This document shows, one piece after another, positions 21,970-33,615 of a stretch of 64,000 bases of DNA. This DNA comes from Aaosphaeria pasadenensis (taxonomy: Eukaryota > Ascomycota > Dothideomycetes > Pleosporales), in contig JAKLMB010000004.1 in the NCBI GenBank assembly GCA_022813625.1, positions 1-64,000 on the forward strand, in the 5' to 3' direction. Numbering within the stretch: the first letter of the stretch is position 1; every line of letters begins with the position of its first letter. The translations under genes were made by a program, and so were the position numbers. The notes below the pieces were generated by a model. It worked only from the letters and a program-made list of their open reading frames with translations, did no database searches and had not been told where the DNA came from.

Positions 21970-23318
21970 ATGTCTCTCGATATCTCGTCTCGCGGGGCGC
22001 AAGTGATTGCGTGGTCGTATATAACTTTTGCAATCGCTTCCCTGTTTGTTACACTCCGGATACTGGTTCGATGGAAGTTTGTCAGGCTTTTGGGAAGAGA
22101 GGATATCTGTGTTCTCGGTTCCCTGGTATGCTTGGGCTCGCAAGATCGTGTGGTGCGTCTGGAAGATACTGATCGAAACAAGGCATTCTCTCTCCTATGC
22201 TGCATTTTCATGCATCTTGGTATGCTCCCTTGCACCCTCTAGATCACTCTTCTCTCTCCAGCGATCGCGAGTCCGAGCCCTCATCCAATTGTTCCGCCGA
22301 CTGACCCGATAAATGATAGAAGTAACAAGGGGTGGACTGGGGCAACATTACGATGGACCAGAAAGATTGATGGAATTCCTGAAGGTAATGATTCCATCCT
22401 CAGCATTGCCAACGGCGCCATAATACTAACACCCGCAGTTGTCGTACTTTTCAATACTGTTTTACAATCTCAGTCTTTGTCTCTCGAAATTCGCGATCCT
22501 CCTCCTATGTCTTCGAATATTCGCACCCTCATCTTGGAGATATGCATGCTACGCGGTTCTTGCCATCCTCTCAATATACACTGCCTGGATCGTCATTTGC
22601 AGCATTATTGCATGTCTGCCAGTGCCACTCTATTGGGACAAGAGCTTGGAAGGATGGTGTTTCCCAAAAGCCGTCGTCTGGTTCACCAATGCTGGACTGA
22701 ACATTTTTACCGACTTCTTGATCGTCTTGCTGCCGTTGCCTGGTATATACAAACTACAGCTACCAAGGAAACAAAAGATTGGTGTCAGCCTGGTATTCTT
22801 GTTGGGCTTCTTGTACGTTGCTCTGCAATCCACAGCAAACTCTTTTATGCTAATATCATTCGAATTGCTGTAGTGTCTGTATAATTTCGATTGTTCGTCT
22901 ATATGCCCTGCATACAGGTTCTGTAACAACCGAGCCAACCTACGACAATTTTGCGATTGCTATCTGGTCTGTCGTAGAGGTCAACGGAGCAATAGTTGGC
23001 GCATGCCTTCCTACATTGAAACCGCTCATATCAAAATGGTTCCCTGGATTGCTGTCTTCAGGCCACTCTAGGCCGCGCACAAACACTCACTCTTACTTCC
23101 GACACGGAACTGGTGCCGACGGAACCAGTAGTTCGAATGTTAGTCGAGAACGACCCATCCCCGACTTTTCCAGTGCAACACAAATCCTGGGTGATGACGA
23201 TGATGGTGTTGCACTGGAAGACATGGAGAGAAAGAATGGAATCCAAGTGCGCACAGAATATGAAGTAGTTCATGAGGAATCAGCGCATATGAATGGCAGT
23301 AGTAAATACTGCCCGTAA
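21970..23318 (+). CDS. Fungal rhodopsin-domain integral membrane protein (1)
   Basis: Five exons: 21970-22125, 22183-22219, 22320-22384, 22439-22812, 22874-23318; 358 residues. Introns are 54-100 bp with GTATG/GTAATG/GTACG donors, and all phases agree. The product begins MSLDISSRGAQVIAWSYIT and has about seven hydrophobic helices. The family signature appears as LLGREDICVLG (equivalent of the usual GxDDxxxL), EVTRGGLGQHYDG, LCLSKFAILLLCLRIF, NIFTDFLIVLLPLPGIYKLQ and TYDNFAIAIWSVVEVNGAIVGACLPTLKPL. The C-terminal 90 residues are a polar cytoplasmic tail. This family (PTH11-related, SAT4-type neighbours) contains candidate plasma-membrane receptors, and no ligand is known here. A second member lies 5 kb away beyond the GMC oxidoreductase. 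Confidence 0.85.
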
Positions 23319-24074
23319 ATACACTGTGTCCCGGAAAATACAGCTTTAGAGATGACCAAGATACCCAAGCTAAATGCACTCTTTCAAAATGTTAGGCACC
23401 ATGAAATGATATTAAATCCTCGGTTTCAGATTTCTATGTGCTGGTCATGGGTATGTGAAAACACCCATTACTCTAGTAAATACAATTTCCGTAAATCAAA
23501 GTGGGTGTAATGATCAGAATTACCCAGAACCTGAAAGCTTCCTGCGAGTAGAAGGGAGGGGTTCCTCCCACATTCGCTACAATCCATGGAGGTCATAATG
23601 TAGACGTTCTTGGGGGAACTTTGTAGACACTTGTGATGAAAAGAGCATAGCATCAAAATCTGTTAGGGGTCTCAGAATAGATACTGTGAGCAACAGCATA
23701 TAATTTCTAGCAGCGGAGAAAGTGGGAAAGCCTGAGACAGGCGGAAAAAAGTCTCGTGACAAATACAATTATGAATGCTAGGCAACATGGTGAGAAATCA
23801 ATACAACTGTTCTCTTATGGAGGGTTATCTACCTTGGGACATTGAAGAAGGGATGAGCTTGATTCCTTCAAGATTGTGCATAAGCTCACGCCATTAATAC
23901 TAGATTCATTGCTTAGCAAATAGATATCATTGCGCGAAAAATATTTGATAGGGCTAATATTACATAGTATCACGGGCACAATGACGTCGCAATATACAGT
24001 CAATATATGAAAACTAGGTTGATGTTAAAGTATCTATTTAACTATGACAGTCTTCAATGATGGTAGCCAACGGT
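23319..24074. other. Intergenic between converging genes
   Basis: About 750 bp between the 3' ends of the first rhodopsin-domain gene and the GMC oxidoreductase. No gene seen. Confidence 0.4.
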
Positions 24075-26045
24075 TCAAGCGGATGAACGTGTGTTGACTG
24101 TACTATTTGTAGCTTCGCGAAGATCCTGAAGGATTATATCAGCTGCCTTCTCAGCCGCCATGTATGTCGATACAGCAGTGAAGGTACCGGGAATCCTGGG
24201 GTAGACACTAGCATCAACGACCCTCAAGCCCTGCACACCCCGAACTCGAAACTTGGAGTCCAGGACAGCAAGCGGATCGTCATCAGCACCAATGGGGCAA
24301 GTAGATGATGCGTGGTGTCCCCACGCAGTGTTCTTGATGTAGTCGTTGATGGCGGCGGCATCGACAACATCGGCGCCAGGTAATACTTCGTCGATCTCCA
24401 CGAGTTGGCGATTAAAAGCATCACGGGCCAGAGAGACAGCCTCTGAGAGGGCAACCAAGTCGCCTTCATAATCTCCTTTACCAGTGTCGAAATAGTTGTA
24501 TACAATGTCCGGAACATCAAGCGGATCAGCGGAGCGAAGAGTGACGCTGCCTGCAGTGTTCCGTGGGTGAGCCTTAAGAATGGCCCAAGTAAACCAGTCG
24601 TGGTCTTCAGTTGCGTTAACAGCGTATCCAGGGAAGTAGCCCCGGAAGTTCACAGGCCCTCCGAATGTGAAGACGTCGAACTCATTGTTAACCGAGGCAC
24701 TGCTCTTGAAGAACATGGCTGCTGCAAGTCCAGACGATGAATAGAGGCCGTGATCGCCGAGGACAGGGTTCTTCCATCGGTTGAGACATTCGTCGTTCTC
24801 GCTTTCATCGAATGTACATCCGTTAAGGGAGGAAAAGTTGGAAGGAGCTTTTCCCTGTACAGAGATTTCGTAGTGATCCTGGAGATTTGTTCCAACGCCT
24901 GGCAAGTCAGAGATGACAGGGATATTAAATTTCTGGAGCTCCTCGGCGGGACCAACTCCACTCAGCTTAAGAAGCTGAGGGGAGTTGTATGTACCACCAG
25001 CAACAATGACCTCACGCGAGGCAGTGACACTTCCAGGGATACCAGAGCCCGCGTTCTTAGACTTTGGACTAGCTTTATACAGGTACTTCCCATCGAGAAA
25101 CTCGACTCCAGTGGCACGCGGTGGATGAGAAGTCTCGTCGAAGAGAACTTTAGTCACATAGCAGTCGGTGCGGACGTCGAGGGGGTACTTTTTGCTTCCG
25201 TCTGCATTTTTCGCATCGCGAACATCAATCACAAATTCGCGAGAACCAGTGCGATGCGCATCATTGGTGGAGAGAGGAATTTGATAATAAGCAGGCTTAG
25301 TATCGCGAGTCTCAGAATCCGCATTAGCATCCCCCGCAACCAAGGTCCCCAAATTGATGACCGAGTTCGTCTCATTGCCGAGTGCGAAGGCTCCACCAGT
25401 GAGTACACTGAGAAGTTGCGGATCTTCCAAGACAATGCTCAAAGGAGCTGTCTCGGTCTCCAGCCAGCCATCATAGCCGTGGCCTGGGAGGCCTGGGAGA
25501 AGGTGCTGGTTCTTCTCAAGTTTGGTGAAATACTTGCGCATGTTGTCGGCGGACCAAGAAGCATCGCCTGTCAGGGTGGCGATGTATTCAAAATCGGATT
25601 GATGAGGGTACACTGCAATGAGAGCATTATGTGCAGTGCAGCCGCCAAGTGTACCAGTACGAGGATACAGTGTTCCCTTCATGACTGAGTCCGCAGGAGG
25701 GTTCAGTCCGGTATATTCGCCACCATCTGGAGTGGCGTATGTCGTCTTATAATCAAGAGCCTGCCGCTTATCATCCGCATAGTGGCGGACAAAGAAATTC
25801 CAGGCCAGATTTTCGTCTTCAGAGGAGCGTGCTGAGTAGGCTGGGACGGTGTAGTTGAGATTTGCACCTTGATCGTCGCCAGCTTCAATTAAGAGGGTCT
25901 TGTGGCCTGCGAGAGCGAGACGGGCTGCAACTGGACCGCCGCCGGCTCCAGAACCGACAATGACATATTCGTAGCCGGTAAGGTCAACAGCCATGACGAA
26001 TGGGACCGAGACCGCAAGGGTAGTGAGTAAACGTTCGAACAACAT
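24075..26045 (-). CDS. Secreted GMC-family FAD oxidoreductase
   Basis: One uninterrupted exon of 656 residues. I start at the ATG at 26045 (MLFERLLTTLAVSVPFVMA), a good signal peptide; an in-frame ATG at 26096 would add 17 residues before it. The FAD-binding motif IVGSGAGGGPVAARLALAG with the following LLIEAGD is at about 27-55, and GTLGGCTAHNALIAVYP is GMC signature 1. SREVIVAGGTYNSPQLLKLSG carries signature 2. The C-terminal active-site His pair region is AWGHHASSTCPIG, followed by PRIPGTFTAVSTYMAAEKAAD. Several NxS/T sites suggest glycosylation. Family members oxidise sugars, aryl alcohols or choline and release H2O2 outside the cell; the substrate is not predictable. A TATAAG (26191-26196 on the complement) lies about 146 bp upstream. 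Flanked on both sides by rhodopsin-domain genes. Confidence 0.93.
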   Translation of the reverse strand: MLFERLLTTLAVSVPFVMAVDLTGYEYVIVGSGAGGGPVAARLALAGHKTLLIEAGDDQGANLNYTVPAYSARSSEDENLAWNFFVRHYADDKRQALDYKTTYATPDGGEYTGLNPPADSVMKGTLYPRTGTLGGCTAHNALIAVYPHQSDFEYIATLTGDASWSADNMRKYFTKLEKNQHLLPGLPGHGYDGWLETETAPLSIVLEDPQLLSVLTGGAFALGNETNSVINLGTLVAGDANADSETRDTKPAYYQIPLSTNDAHRTGSREFVIDVRDAKNADGSKKYPLDVRTDCYVTKVLFDETSHPPRATGVEFLDGKYLYKASPKSKNAGSGIPGSVTASREVIVAGGTYNSPQLLKLSGVGPAEELQKFNIPVISDLPGVGTNLQDHYEISVQGKAPSNFSSLNGCTFDESENDECLNRWKNPVLGDHGLYSSSGLAAAMFFKSSASVNNEFDVFTFGGPVNFRGYFPGYAVNATEDHDWFTWAILKAHPRNTAGSVTLRSADPLDVPDIVYNYFDTGKGDYEGDLVALSEAVSLARDAFNRQLVEIDEVLPGADVVDAAAINDYIKNTAWGHHASSTCPIGADDDPLAVLDSKFRVRGVQGLRVVDASVYPRIPGTFTAVSTYMAAEKAADIILQDLREATNSTVNTRSSA

Positions 26046-28011
26046 GGTTGAAGGCGTGATCGTCAATATCGCAAGTCGGGGGTTTGTAGGTTGCAACCTC
26101 TACCGACGATGGCAGATGAATGAAGGGGCGCAGAGAAGGAAAGAATGTAGTGCGCCTTGGGATGTGAAGTCATTGCAATGGGGAAAAGCTCTTATAGTAG
26201 ACTTGAATGCATCAACCTGTAGTTCATTTTACTCCCCTTTCTTCCTTCAGCTACAGCAGCTTTCGGTCGCGACCCTTACGCATTGCATTGAGCAATTTCA
26301 TAGTTTGTTTCTAGCAACGGCGTTATTCACTTGGTTTGGAGGTGCTGCCCCGAGCCGACCCTGGCCTGTATCTTGCGGATCATAATCGCACATGGTAAGG
26401 AGAATCGAAGGGGTTTAAAGGAGGGATAAACGTTTCTGCAAGCAGGCCATTGCTTGTCGAGAGCGGAGTTCGGCGAAATGTGAATTGAACAAACCCTAGT
26501 CAGACGGCTCATGATCATTACAGAAGTTATAGGCCGAGGAGACAAGCAAGTATCATTCATATGCGCTGCGCTGCAAGTGCTGTGTGCATAACTTATGACC
26601 CGAGCCATCACCAGACATGTGCCTGGTATTGCTGAACAACGACGATCATCCCTTCACTGCAGTACTGTGTAGTCACTTTGTACGAATGCGAAGGGCCGAG
26701 GTAGACGAGCATTCTTCCCCTCCCACGGCCACCCATTGATCCAATCTATCGTCCAGGATGGTTCGCTTGATATGGTATGGTGGCATTTGGAGCATCGGTC
26801 GACGATCCGTTTCCCGTTGGGCCCCGTAAACCAAGAGTCCAAGACCGTTGGAAACTTGCATTGCATACTGTGATCCGAAGAACGACCGCCGAAGATGCGA
26901 TTCGCGCGTCGTATCTACCCCAGAGCAGATGACAGGCACGTTGCGCTGGCGCCCTTGCTAGTCCAACTTTGTACTTTGTTTCCACAACTTCTGCAGGCAT
27001 TGCGCAAGCAACTTGAGATTGTTGAATGATTGCAAGGTACTCTAGAATGGCCAGTCTAGATAAATAAAACACTTCCACGAGGCTCACGAGGCTGGCAGGC
27101 GACCTACCGATGCTACTGAAGCAATCGGCTACGTCCTGAACACAATCCACGATATTCTGGGCCCTTAAATGCTCTCTCTGTTTCCGTTTACAAAACCGGT
27201 GAGTTGCCACTCTTGTTCGTTCCAAATAAGATCAATGATCAAATAAATGAAGAACGACAAAGACAAGCTTGATCTTTCGCCACAATGGTGATAATATGAG
27301 TGCTATTCTGGACAACAGGCATCTTTCACCCCTGCCAAGGGCATACATCTCATCACCAATCTTTATACTGTAGGAAACTACCTACCGTGCTCTCTATGCA
27401 GGGAAGTCAAACTAAGCTTCTGAGCTGCAAATCTGCAGTGTACCTTTTCCCGTCTACTTGCCGGTTAGGTTCGCGCGGGGAAATTCCCAATGCGTATTGA
27501 CCACCGTTTTCGCTTTGCCTGTTCGAGCTCCGATCTCCAGTTACCAGTCACGGCGTACTAGGCCCTTGCTCGCAGTGGACCATCATGCAGTCGCGGAGAA
27601 AGGGCCGCGAATGGGCTGCACTGTCTGGAAACATCAATTATGCAAGTCGGGCAATTTCAAACGCATGGCAGCAAAACAATTAGGGGTGACATCGGAAGCA
27701 TCGGTCAGTCACTGGGTGCCTTGCCCTGAATTCACATGGCTATATCAACAGAGAGTCGATGCTGCGAAGCGACGATCCCTTTTAGTCAAGTGTCAAGGAG
27801 TCTCTTGTTCATAAGATAGGTCATATTTTCGCTGCCATGAATCCGCTCGCACGTAGTGGATCTGCCGTAGCACGATGCATACAGGGCTGATTGCATGGAT
27901 GCCGCTTTGTTGGGGCATTCTTAAGTGGGCGCAAATGCCCTTTGGCCACTATCGAGCTCCTCGCATATTTGATCTTTCTTGATGCTTTAAGATCGAGCTG
28001 GACAATTAACT
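26046..28011. promoter_or_regulatory. Long divergent intergenic region
   Basis: Nearly 2 kb between the GMC gene (minus) and the second rhodopsin-domain gene (plus), holding both promoters. Minus-strand frames at 26673-27225 include a CSKCHH sequence but no recognisable domain or consistent splice structure, so I do not call a gene. Confidence 0.4.
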
Positions 28012-29471
28012 ATGGCTCCCTCAATTCCCAATCGGGGGCCAGAGCTCCTCGCGGTCAACATCACATTTGTGTCAATGGCTACAATGGCCTGTGGCCTGCG
28101 CTGCTTTGTGCGGATACATATGGTTAAGGGCTTTGGCTTAGACGACTGGCTCATGGTCGCTGCGACAGTGAGTTCACATGTGTTCTTCTCTATCTTCATT
28201 CTTTTTTAATGAGAGGCCAGTCTTCGTTCATATGCTATATCTCCTTCTCTATTGCTGGCGTCCACAATGGCACCGGGAGACACCACATAGACTTGCCACT
28301 CGAAAGCATTCAGAGAGCCACTAACTACTGGTGGTACTGCTACCTCTTCTACTGTCTAACAATGATTGCGTCCAAGTTGTCTATTGGATTCTTCCTTCTG
28401 CGGATTGCCATCAAGAAGATACACGCCTGGATCATTTACGGCGCAATGTTCATCTCTGTTGTTGCAGGCGCTGTCTTCTTCTTTGTCACTCTCTTTCAAT
28501 GCCGCCCTATATCCTACTTCTGGAATAAGGAACAGGACGGTTCGTGCATTAGCATCGAGATCATTATCGCACTCGCAGAGCTGTACAGCGCGTTCTCTAT
28601 AATATCCGACTTCACGTTCGCCCTGCTCCCAACTGCCTTGGTGTGGAACTTGCAGTTGAAACGCAGGACTAAGCTTGCTCTCATTCCCTTACTCACTATG
28701 GGGTGCATGTAAGTGTACTTGTGCTTTTACCAGCCAACAACGTTTTTTCTCCGAAGGCCACACAACTAACAGAAGCGTTCCAGCGCAAGCTCCGCAGTAG
28801 TCGTCCGCACGCCCTATCTCCTCCAGTTTCGCAATCCGGACTTCCTCTGGGCAACCCTCGACATAGCAATATGGTCAACAATTGAACAAGGGCTTGCCGT
28901 GACAGCGGGATCTCTCGCCACACTCCGACCCTTATTCCAACTGATACTCGCACGTCTAGGCTTCAAATCAACTAGCAGGTACCCTTCCAGATCCGGCATG
29001 ATGTCTCCTGGAGCCAGCCAGATATTGGGCGGAGGCGGATCAATGGCTGGAGGGAGGATGAAGAAGGGAAGTAAGGAATTATTGGACGAGTACAATCTGA
29101 GTACGTTTGCAGAGGAGGCGAACGGCAAGGAAGATGCGGTTGGCGATTTTGGGGACGACAAAAAGGCATTTGCCGTCAGAGCGGTGAATGGCAGAAATGT
29201 CCCGGGCGAAAACATCGATGGGGACATCAAGGATCTGGGGTCGTCAACATGGTTTGGGAGGTCCAAGAGGGGGTCTACGGCTGGAATTGTGGGGTCTGGT
29301 AGTGCTTCTAAGAGAGAAAAGAAAGTTGTCATCAGAGACGGGGATGCCGAGAGCCAGAGAAGTTTACAGTCAAGGAGGAGTAGGGAAAGCCTCGATCATG
29401 AGATCAGTGATGGAATGGGAATCATGGTCTCGACAAGTGTCTTTGTCACAAGGGAGAAGGTTGGGAAATGA
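28012..29471 (+). CDS. Fungal rhodopsin-domain integral membrane protein (2)
   Basis: Exons 28012-28167, 28221-28708 and 28784-29471, with introns of 53 bp (GTGAGT...GCCAG) and 75 bp (GTAAGT...TTCCAG, branch CTAAC); 443 residues. After MAPSIPNRGPELLAVNI come seven hydrophobic helices with the family signatures GFGLDDWLMVAAT, VHNGTGRHHIDL, TMIASKLSIGFFLLRIAI, CRPISYFWNK, ISDFTFALLPTALVWNLQL and IAIWSTIEQGLAVTAGSLATLRPL. The 150-residue tail is Ser/Gly/Lys-rich and cytoplasmic, with RSLQSRRSRES as possible kinase sites. It belongs to a different subgroup from the first copy: this one has the EQGLA type of helix 7, the other the EVNGAIV type. So the pair is not a recent tandem duplication. Confidence 0.88.
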
Positions 29472-30878
29472 GAGAATGCAATTCATATGCACATACTCCG
29501 TACTACTACTATCCTCTATCTGAGAATATCCCCAGCTGCGTTGGTCGAATGATGTCAAGAATAACAGTGACATGAATCCACAGGACCGTGTTCTTTACAA
29601 TATACTATGTATACACACGCACACCAACATTGCTGTTCCTAACTTGTCATACTTAGATTCTGCTCACAGAAACGCCAAAGCTGATGCATTCACGGTTTAC
29701 CTATTAAGGTGTGAGTTTAGCTCGTAGTAAAGTTGCAGATACGCAAGGATGCGGCATAAGCTCTGCAATATCCGTGCGTTGATCACCACGCAGAAGATCA
29801 TCGGCCTATGGGAGTCTTGCATGCATTAGGGCTAGAGGAAACGGGGATGGACAATTATTTAGTCTCATTTCCGGCACTTGCACACATTACTCGTGCAATA
29901 CCATAGCCATCGATTAAAGCCTACACAGTAGAGGGCCAAAAGGGGGAAGAGGGGAAGGGGTGGGCGAAAGGCGTAACATTTCGTCGACAGATTGTTGACA
30001 CATTGTGCGTCTATCAATAGAAGAAGAAATCAGAAAACAAATCCCGTCGTTCGGCCTTCATTGTGGCAGTGAACAAAGTCTGTCCTCATAGCTACAGAAG
30101 TGCAGATGGTAAATCAAACTATACACATTTGCTGTCATCCAGAAACAGCAATGGCAATACATGGTCATTCCTTCTCCACTTTACTCCGTACTGTTTGCAC
30201 TTCGAAGCAATCCGATCAACAGAAGCAATATAGTGGAGAACTAGGAACACCAGGTATAAAACAGCGGCTGCCCTGTATCCATCATTGTATGTGGTAGATG
30301 TTGGATGATGAAGCTCGCTTTTGGGGGAAAGAACATCTGCTGAGACCCTCGGCCCCTTTGCTGGATGGGGCCCTCAACGCCTGCAGTGACGCGCCCATCT
30401 AGAGAATCCCCCGCAGGAATAGGTACTTGATTTGGAGATTCGTAGACCCAAGGAAGACAGAAAATGGAAACAAGAACGTGAAGGCAAGCTAGGGGGGTAT
30501 GAGCACTTCAAAACAAAGATACTAAAAGCTACAAAGGAATATTTCCGAGTCGAAGAGGATTTGATGCGTATCTAGCAGCAAGAGGGAGAGGCGAAAGGAA
30601 CATGACTTAAGAAAAAAGGAACGGCCTAGAGGAGAATTTGAGGTCTCCATGCGGAACTTGCTCAAATTGTTGTAACGAAGAATGTAGATCGTGCGCGATT
30701 AGCGGGCCGAACGCTGTAATCGGCAGTCGCCTGTGCATACTGCTCAATGCGAAACTTTGTGGTTAGGCTGAAATTGTGTACCTGGACGCAACAGGAAGAA
30801 TTGCTTCGAACAGGACGATATTGTGCAGGAACAAACAATCAAGCGCCGATGGAGTGGGACATCAATTGTCCAGAGTGA
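29472..30878. other. Intergenic between converging genes
   Basis: 1.4 kb between the second rhodopsin-domain gene and the septin 3' end. Two exact copies of TACTCCGTAC (29494 and 30182). No gene recognised. Confidence 0.45.
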
Positions 30879-32843
30879 TTAGTATCCGGCCACCTGTGGC
30901 TGACGATATTCACGACTGCCAGCGCTCGCTGCGCGGCCATTTGCACTTGGGAGGCTAAGTTGCTTGTTTACCAGCCCGTCTGATGTTGCGATCCTCCTGC
31001 TGGGACCACGCTGCAGTCGATTGGTCCTCCAGCCCTCGTACCATCGCTCACGACTCGCCTCGCGGAGTTCGGACCGCCATTCGCCGAAGACACTCTCCCT
31101 CAACCTGACAAAATCGCAATGCTCCGCATTGTAAGGGTCGGCAAATCCCCAGGCAAACTTGCGACCAACGAAGTCCGACTCATAAGGATCAGGGGAGATG
31201 ATGCTGAGTGGGAGATATGGAGTCTCCGAGTCCTCATTCTGGATAGACGCAGACATGGCCGATGGCTTTCGGGCATGGTTCCGTTTTGCGCTTGGGGGTG
31301 ACGTTGGTGGAGATCTGGAGGCCGCAGAATGTGAGCCCTCGTCTTCGGAGCCAGCTTCTGAAGATGATTTATCCATGATGTTGTTGATAACGCCTGAAGT
31401 TCCTTCGGCATCGGAGGATTCGATGAGCTCGTCCTCGTCACGCTCGTCAAGCAAGTCCTCGTCCTCCGAATCCGAATCAGCGAGGTTGAGCGCCTCCAGG
31501 GGGTCAAGCTTCGCACGCTTAATGGTGTCCCAGACCATCTTCTTTAGGTGGCGCATGTGCGCAGCCGTGATCGTGTCAGCTTTGCTAATGACAGGAATCA
31601 CAGTGGTCTTTCCTTGGAGCTCGCGCAACACGTTTAGATCCAGATCATCATCCAGGCCGCCAATCACTTGGCCTGTCATCTTCTGGGACGTTCGCTTTCG
31701 CGCTGCGATAACGTTGCTCTCCAGACGGGCGGGGTCCAGAACAAGGAAAACGCAATGTATGTGGGTGTCTCGCACACCGGGTGCGCGCATGACCTTCTGC
31801 TCCTCCGTGAAGGTATCTTCAAACTTCGACTCTAGAAAAGAAGTGACTCTGCGTAGCTGGAAATCGATGATGGACTTGTCCAGGCCCTCGGAATCCCAGA
31901 GGGTAACGCCGACCCTCTCACTATCCACTTCAGTCTCTAGGTATTCGGAGGTAAAGGAACCCTCGGAGGTGATCGCATGTGAGGGAGGGGAGTTCGTCTG
32001 AGTGCGTTTCTTTGCGGGTAGGGTCAGGGCGCTGCGGAGAAACTCGATAAATGAAGATTTTCCGCAGCTCTTGGTGCCAATGACGAGGATACTGGAAGTG
32101 TATTAGCATCAGAATAAGCAATATCAGCGCTGGAGTTTTGGTCAGAGAGCTTACTTGAACGGCGTCGGATCTTTCCTTCTCCTTACGCGACGTGGACTGT
32201 TCACTGTACTCACGGCACTGCTAGCATAGCTATAGCGTCCGCGGTGAGCCATGCTCTCTGTCCGAGGGTAAGGGTCGAAGTCCATGTAGGAGGACGAACT
32301 GCCGGGAATCGGGGGCATGGACGTGCCAGTGGTCGGAGCCCTGCTCTGCTCGACGGACGGTCTACTGAAATTCGGATTGTAGTTGCCTGCTTTATTTGAG
32401 ATGATGGCAACGGAGTCTGGCCGGGCATCCTCCCCACCAAAAGTATTAATTTGAGGGAGTGGGGAGTGGGAAGGAAGCTGAGGTGGCTGCTTGGGAAGCA
32501 TTGCGGCCTCCCTCTGCCTGCGCAGTGCCTCTTCCTGCGCGAGAGCTTTCTGCTTTTTGCTCATCTTGCCTCCCGAAGTGCTTCGTTGGCCGTTGCGGTT
32601 CTCAGAGCTGCTCTTGCGGCGTAGGAAGTTGAAGCTGGATCGGCGCGGACCGGCGGGCTGGAGTGCGTCACCGGGAGGATTCGAAGCAGTTTGAAGTTGG
32701 GATTGCGACTGCGACTGTGTAGGCGAATCTGAGTCTGGTCGTTGGAGTTGGGTGGATGCTGTCTGTTCAGGTGGGCCACTCTGAGGGGCAGGGGGGGGCC
32801 TAGGAGGTCGAGTGGGAGTAGAGGTAGAGGTAGCCGTGGACAT
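30879..32843 (-). CDS. Septin-family GTPase with long N-terminal extension (AspE-like candidate)
   Basis: Exon 1 32843-32155, intron 32154-32092 (GTAAGC...TTCCAG), exon 2 32091-30879; 633 residues. Residues 1-225 are low-complexity, Pro/Gln/Ser-rich and basic (RRVRRRKDP just before the G domain, like the phosphoinositide-binding polybasic region of septins). The G domain has P-loop IGTKSCGKSSFIEFL, G3 LWDSEGLD and the septin-type G4 IPVISKADTIT. An acidic insertion (DSDSEDEDLLDERDEDELIE) splits the second half of the domain, and a septin-unique-element-like segment WAFADPYNAEHCDF-type reads WGFADPYNAEHCDF. Filament-forming cytoskeletal function at septa and branch sites is inferred from the family. 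The long N-terminus and acidic insert fit the filamentous-fungus-specific group 5 (AspE) better than Cdc3/10/11/12 types. An ATG at 32879 would add 12 residues. Confidence 0.82.
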
Positions 32844-32865
32844 GATATGGTGCGAATGAGCAGAC

Positions 32866-32920
32866 AAGCAAGCAGGCAAGCAAGCAAGTAAGCAAGCAGG
32901 CAGGCAAGCAGGCAGGCAAA
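32866..32920. repeat. CAAG/CAGG tetranucleotide repeat
   Basis: Alternating GCAAGCAAG and GCAGGCAGG units directly upstream of the septin start. If transcribed it is in the 5' leader. Confidence 0.85.
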
Positions 32921-32976
32921 TGAGTGAATGGATGGATGGGTGGATGAATGGAATAGGTAGAGGTGGGCAGAGAAGA

Positions 32977-33003
32977 CGGCGGCGGCGGCGGCGGCGGCGG
33001 CGC
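32977..33003. repeat. CGG trinucleotide repeat
   Basis: About eight CGG units in the septin upstream region. GC-rich and able to form structure in a leader RNA. Confidence 0.9.
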
Positions 33004-33585
33004 AGACGGCGGTAGGTAGCGTCACGTTATCAACTGGCTTGATAGGTAAGGTACCTATACCTGGTCTAAGGCGTCGGTACGAGTACCTAACAAGATAACT
33101 AGTTAATTAGGTGCTTGCCTATAGGGTGATTTTAGAGGCATATCAAAGGTACGGTAGAAATTGTACCTGTAATAATTATAATTACCTACTGTGTACTTGC
33201 TGGTGTGGGTGTCGCGCGGTTAATCTTACGAGGTACGGAGTACAAGTACCTGAAGTGGGCCGTGGTCGTCTTAGTCAAAAAGGAGATGAAGCAGAAGGAA
33301 GTGAGAATTGAATCTCCAACACTGATTGGCTGTTGTATTCGGCGCCAGCGAACTTCCAATTCAGTCGGGTTTGATTGTTTCTACGACGGTAGACCTAGAA
33401 TCGACCAGCCGGATTCTGCTTGCTGATCGGTAATGGAGGTGATGGCAGTGAATGAAATTAGGCAAAGGCACCGAAAACGGTATCGAAGATAACAAAAGGG
33501 GATTGGAGTCCCGGTGACGACGGCGACGGCAGCGAAGAGAAAGATAGAGAGAGGGAGGGAGGGAACAGGAGGACGAAGGAAAGGA

Positions 33586-33615
33586 TGAGGGTGAGGGTGA
33601 GGGTGAGGGTGAGGA
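33586..33615 (+). repeat. GAGGGT hexamer repeat
   Basis: Four to five head-to-tail copies of GAGGGT (GGTGAG). It is one or two bases away from the TTAGGG telomere unit but is internal and isolated. Confidence 0.85.

Noticed and set aside
24750..25688. 312-codon plus-strand open frame
   Set aside because: Exactly antisense to the GMC oxidoreductase, and its protein has no family features. It is a shadow of the coding strand.
26673..27225. Minus-strand frames with a CSKCHH sequence, considered as a zinc-finger gene
   Set aside because: The frames cannot be linked by plausible introns and the cysteines lack a known spacing.
31198..32001. 267-codon Ser-rich plus-strand frame
   Set aside because: Antisense to the septin G domain and acidic insert; composition derived from the complement.
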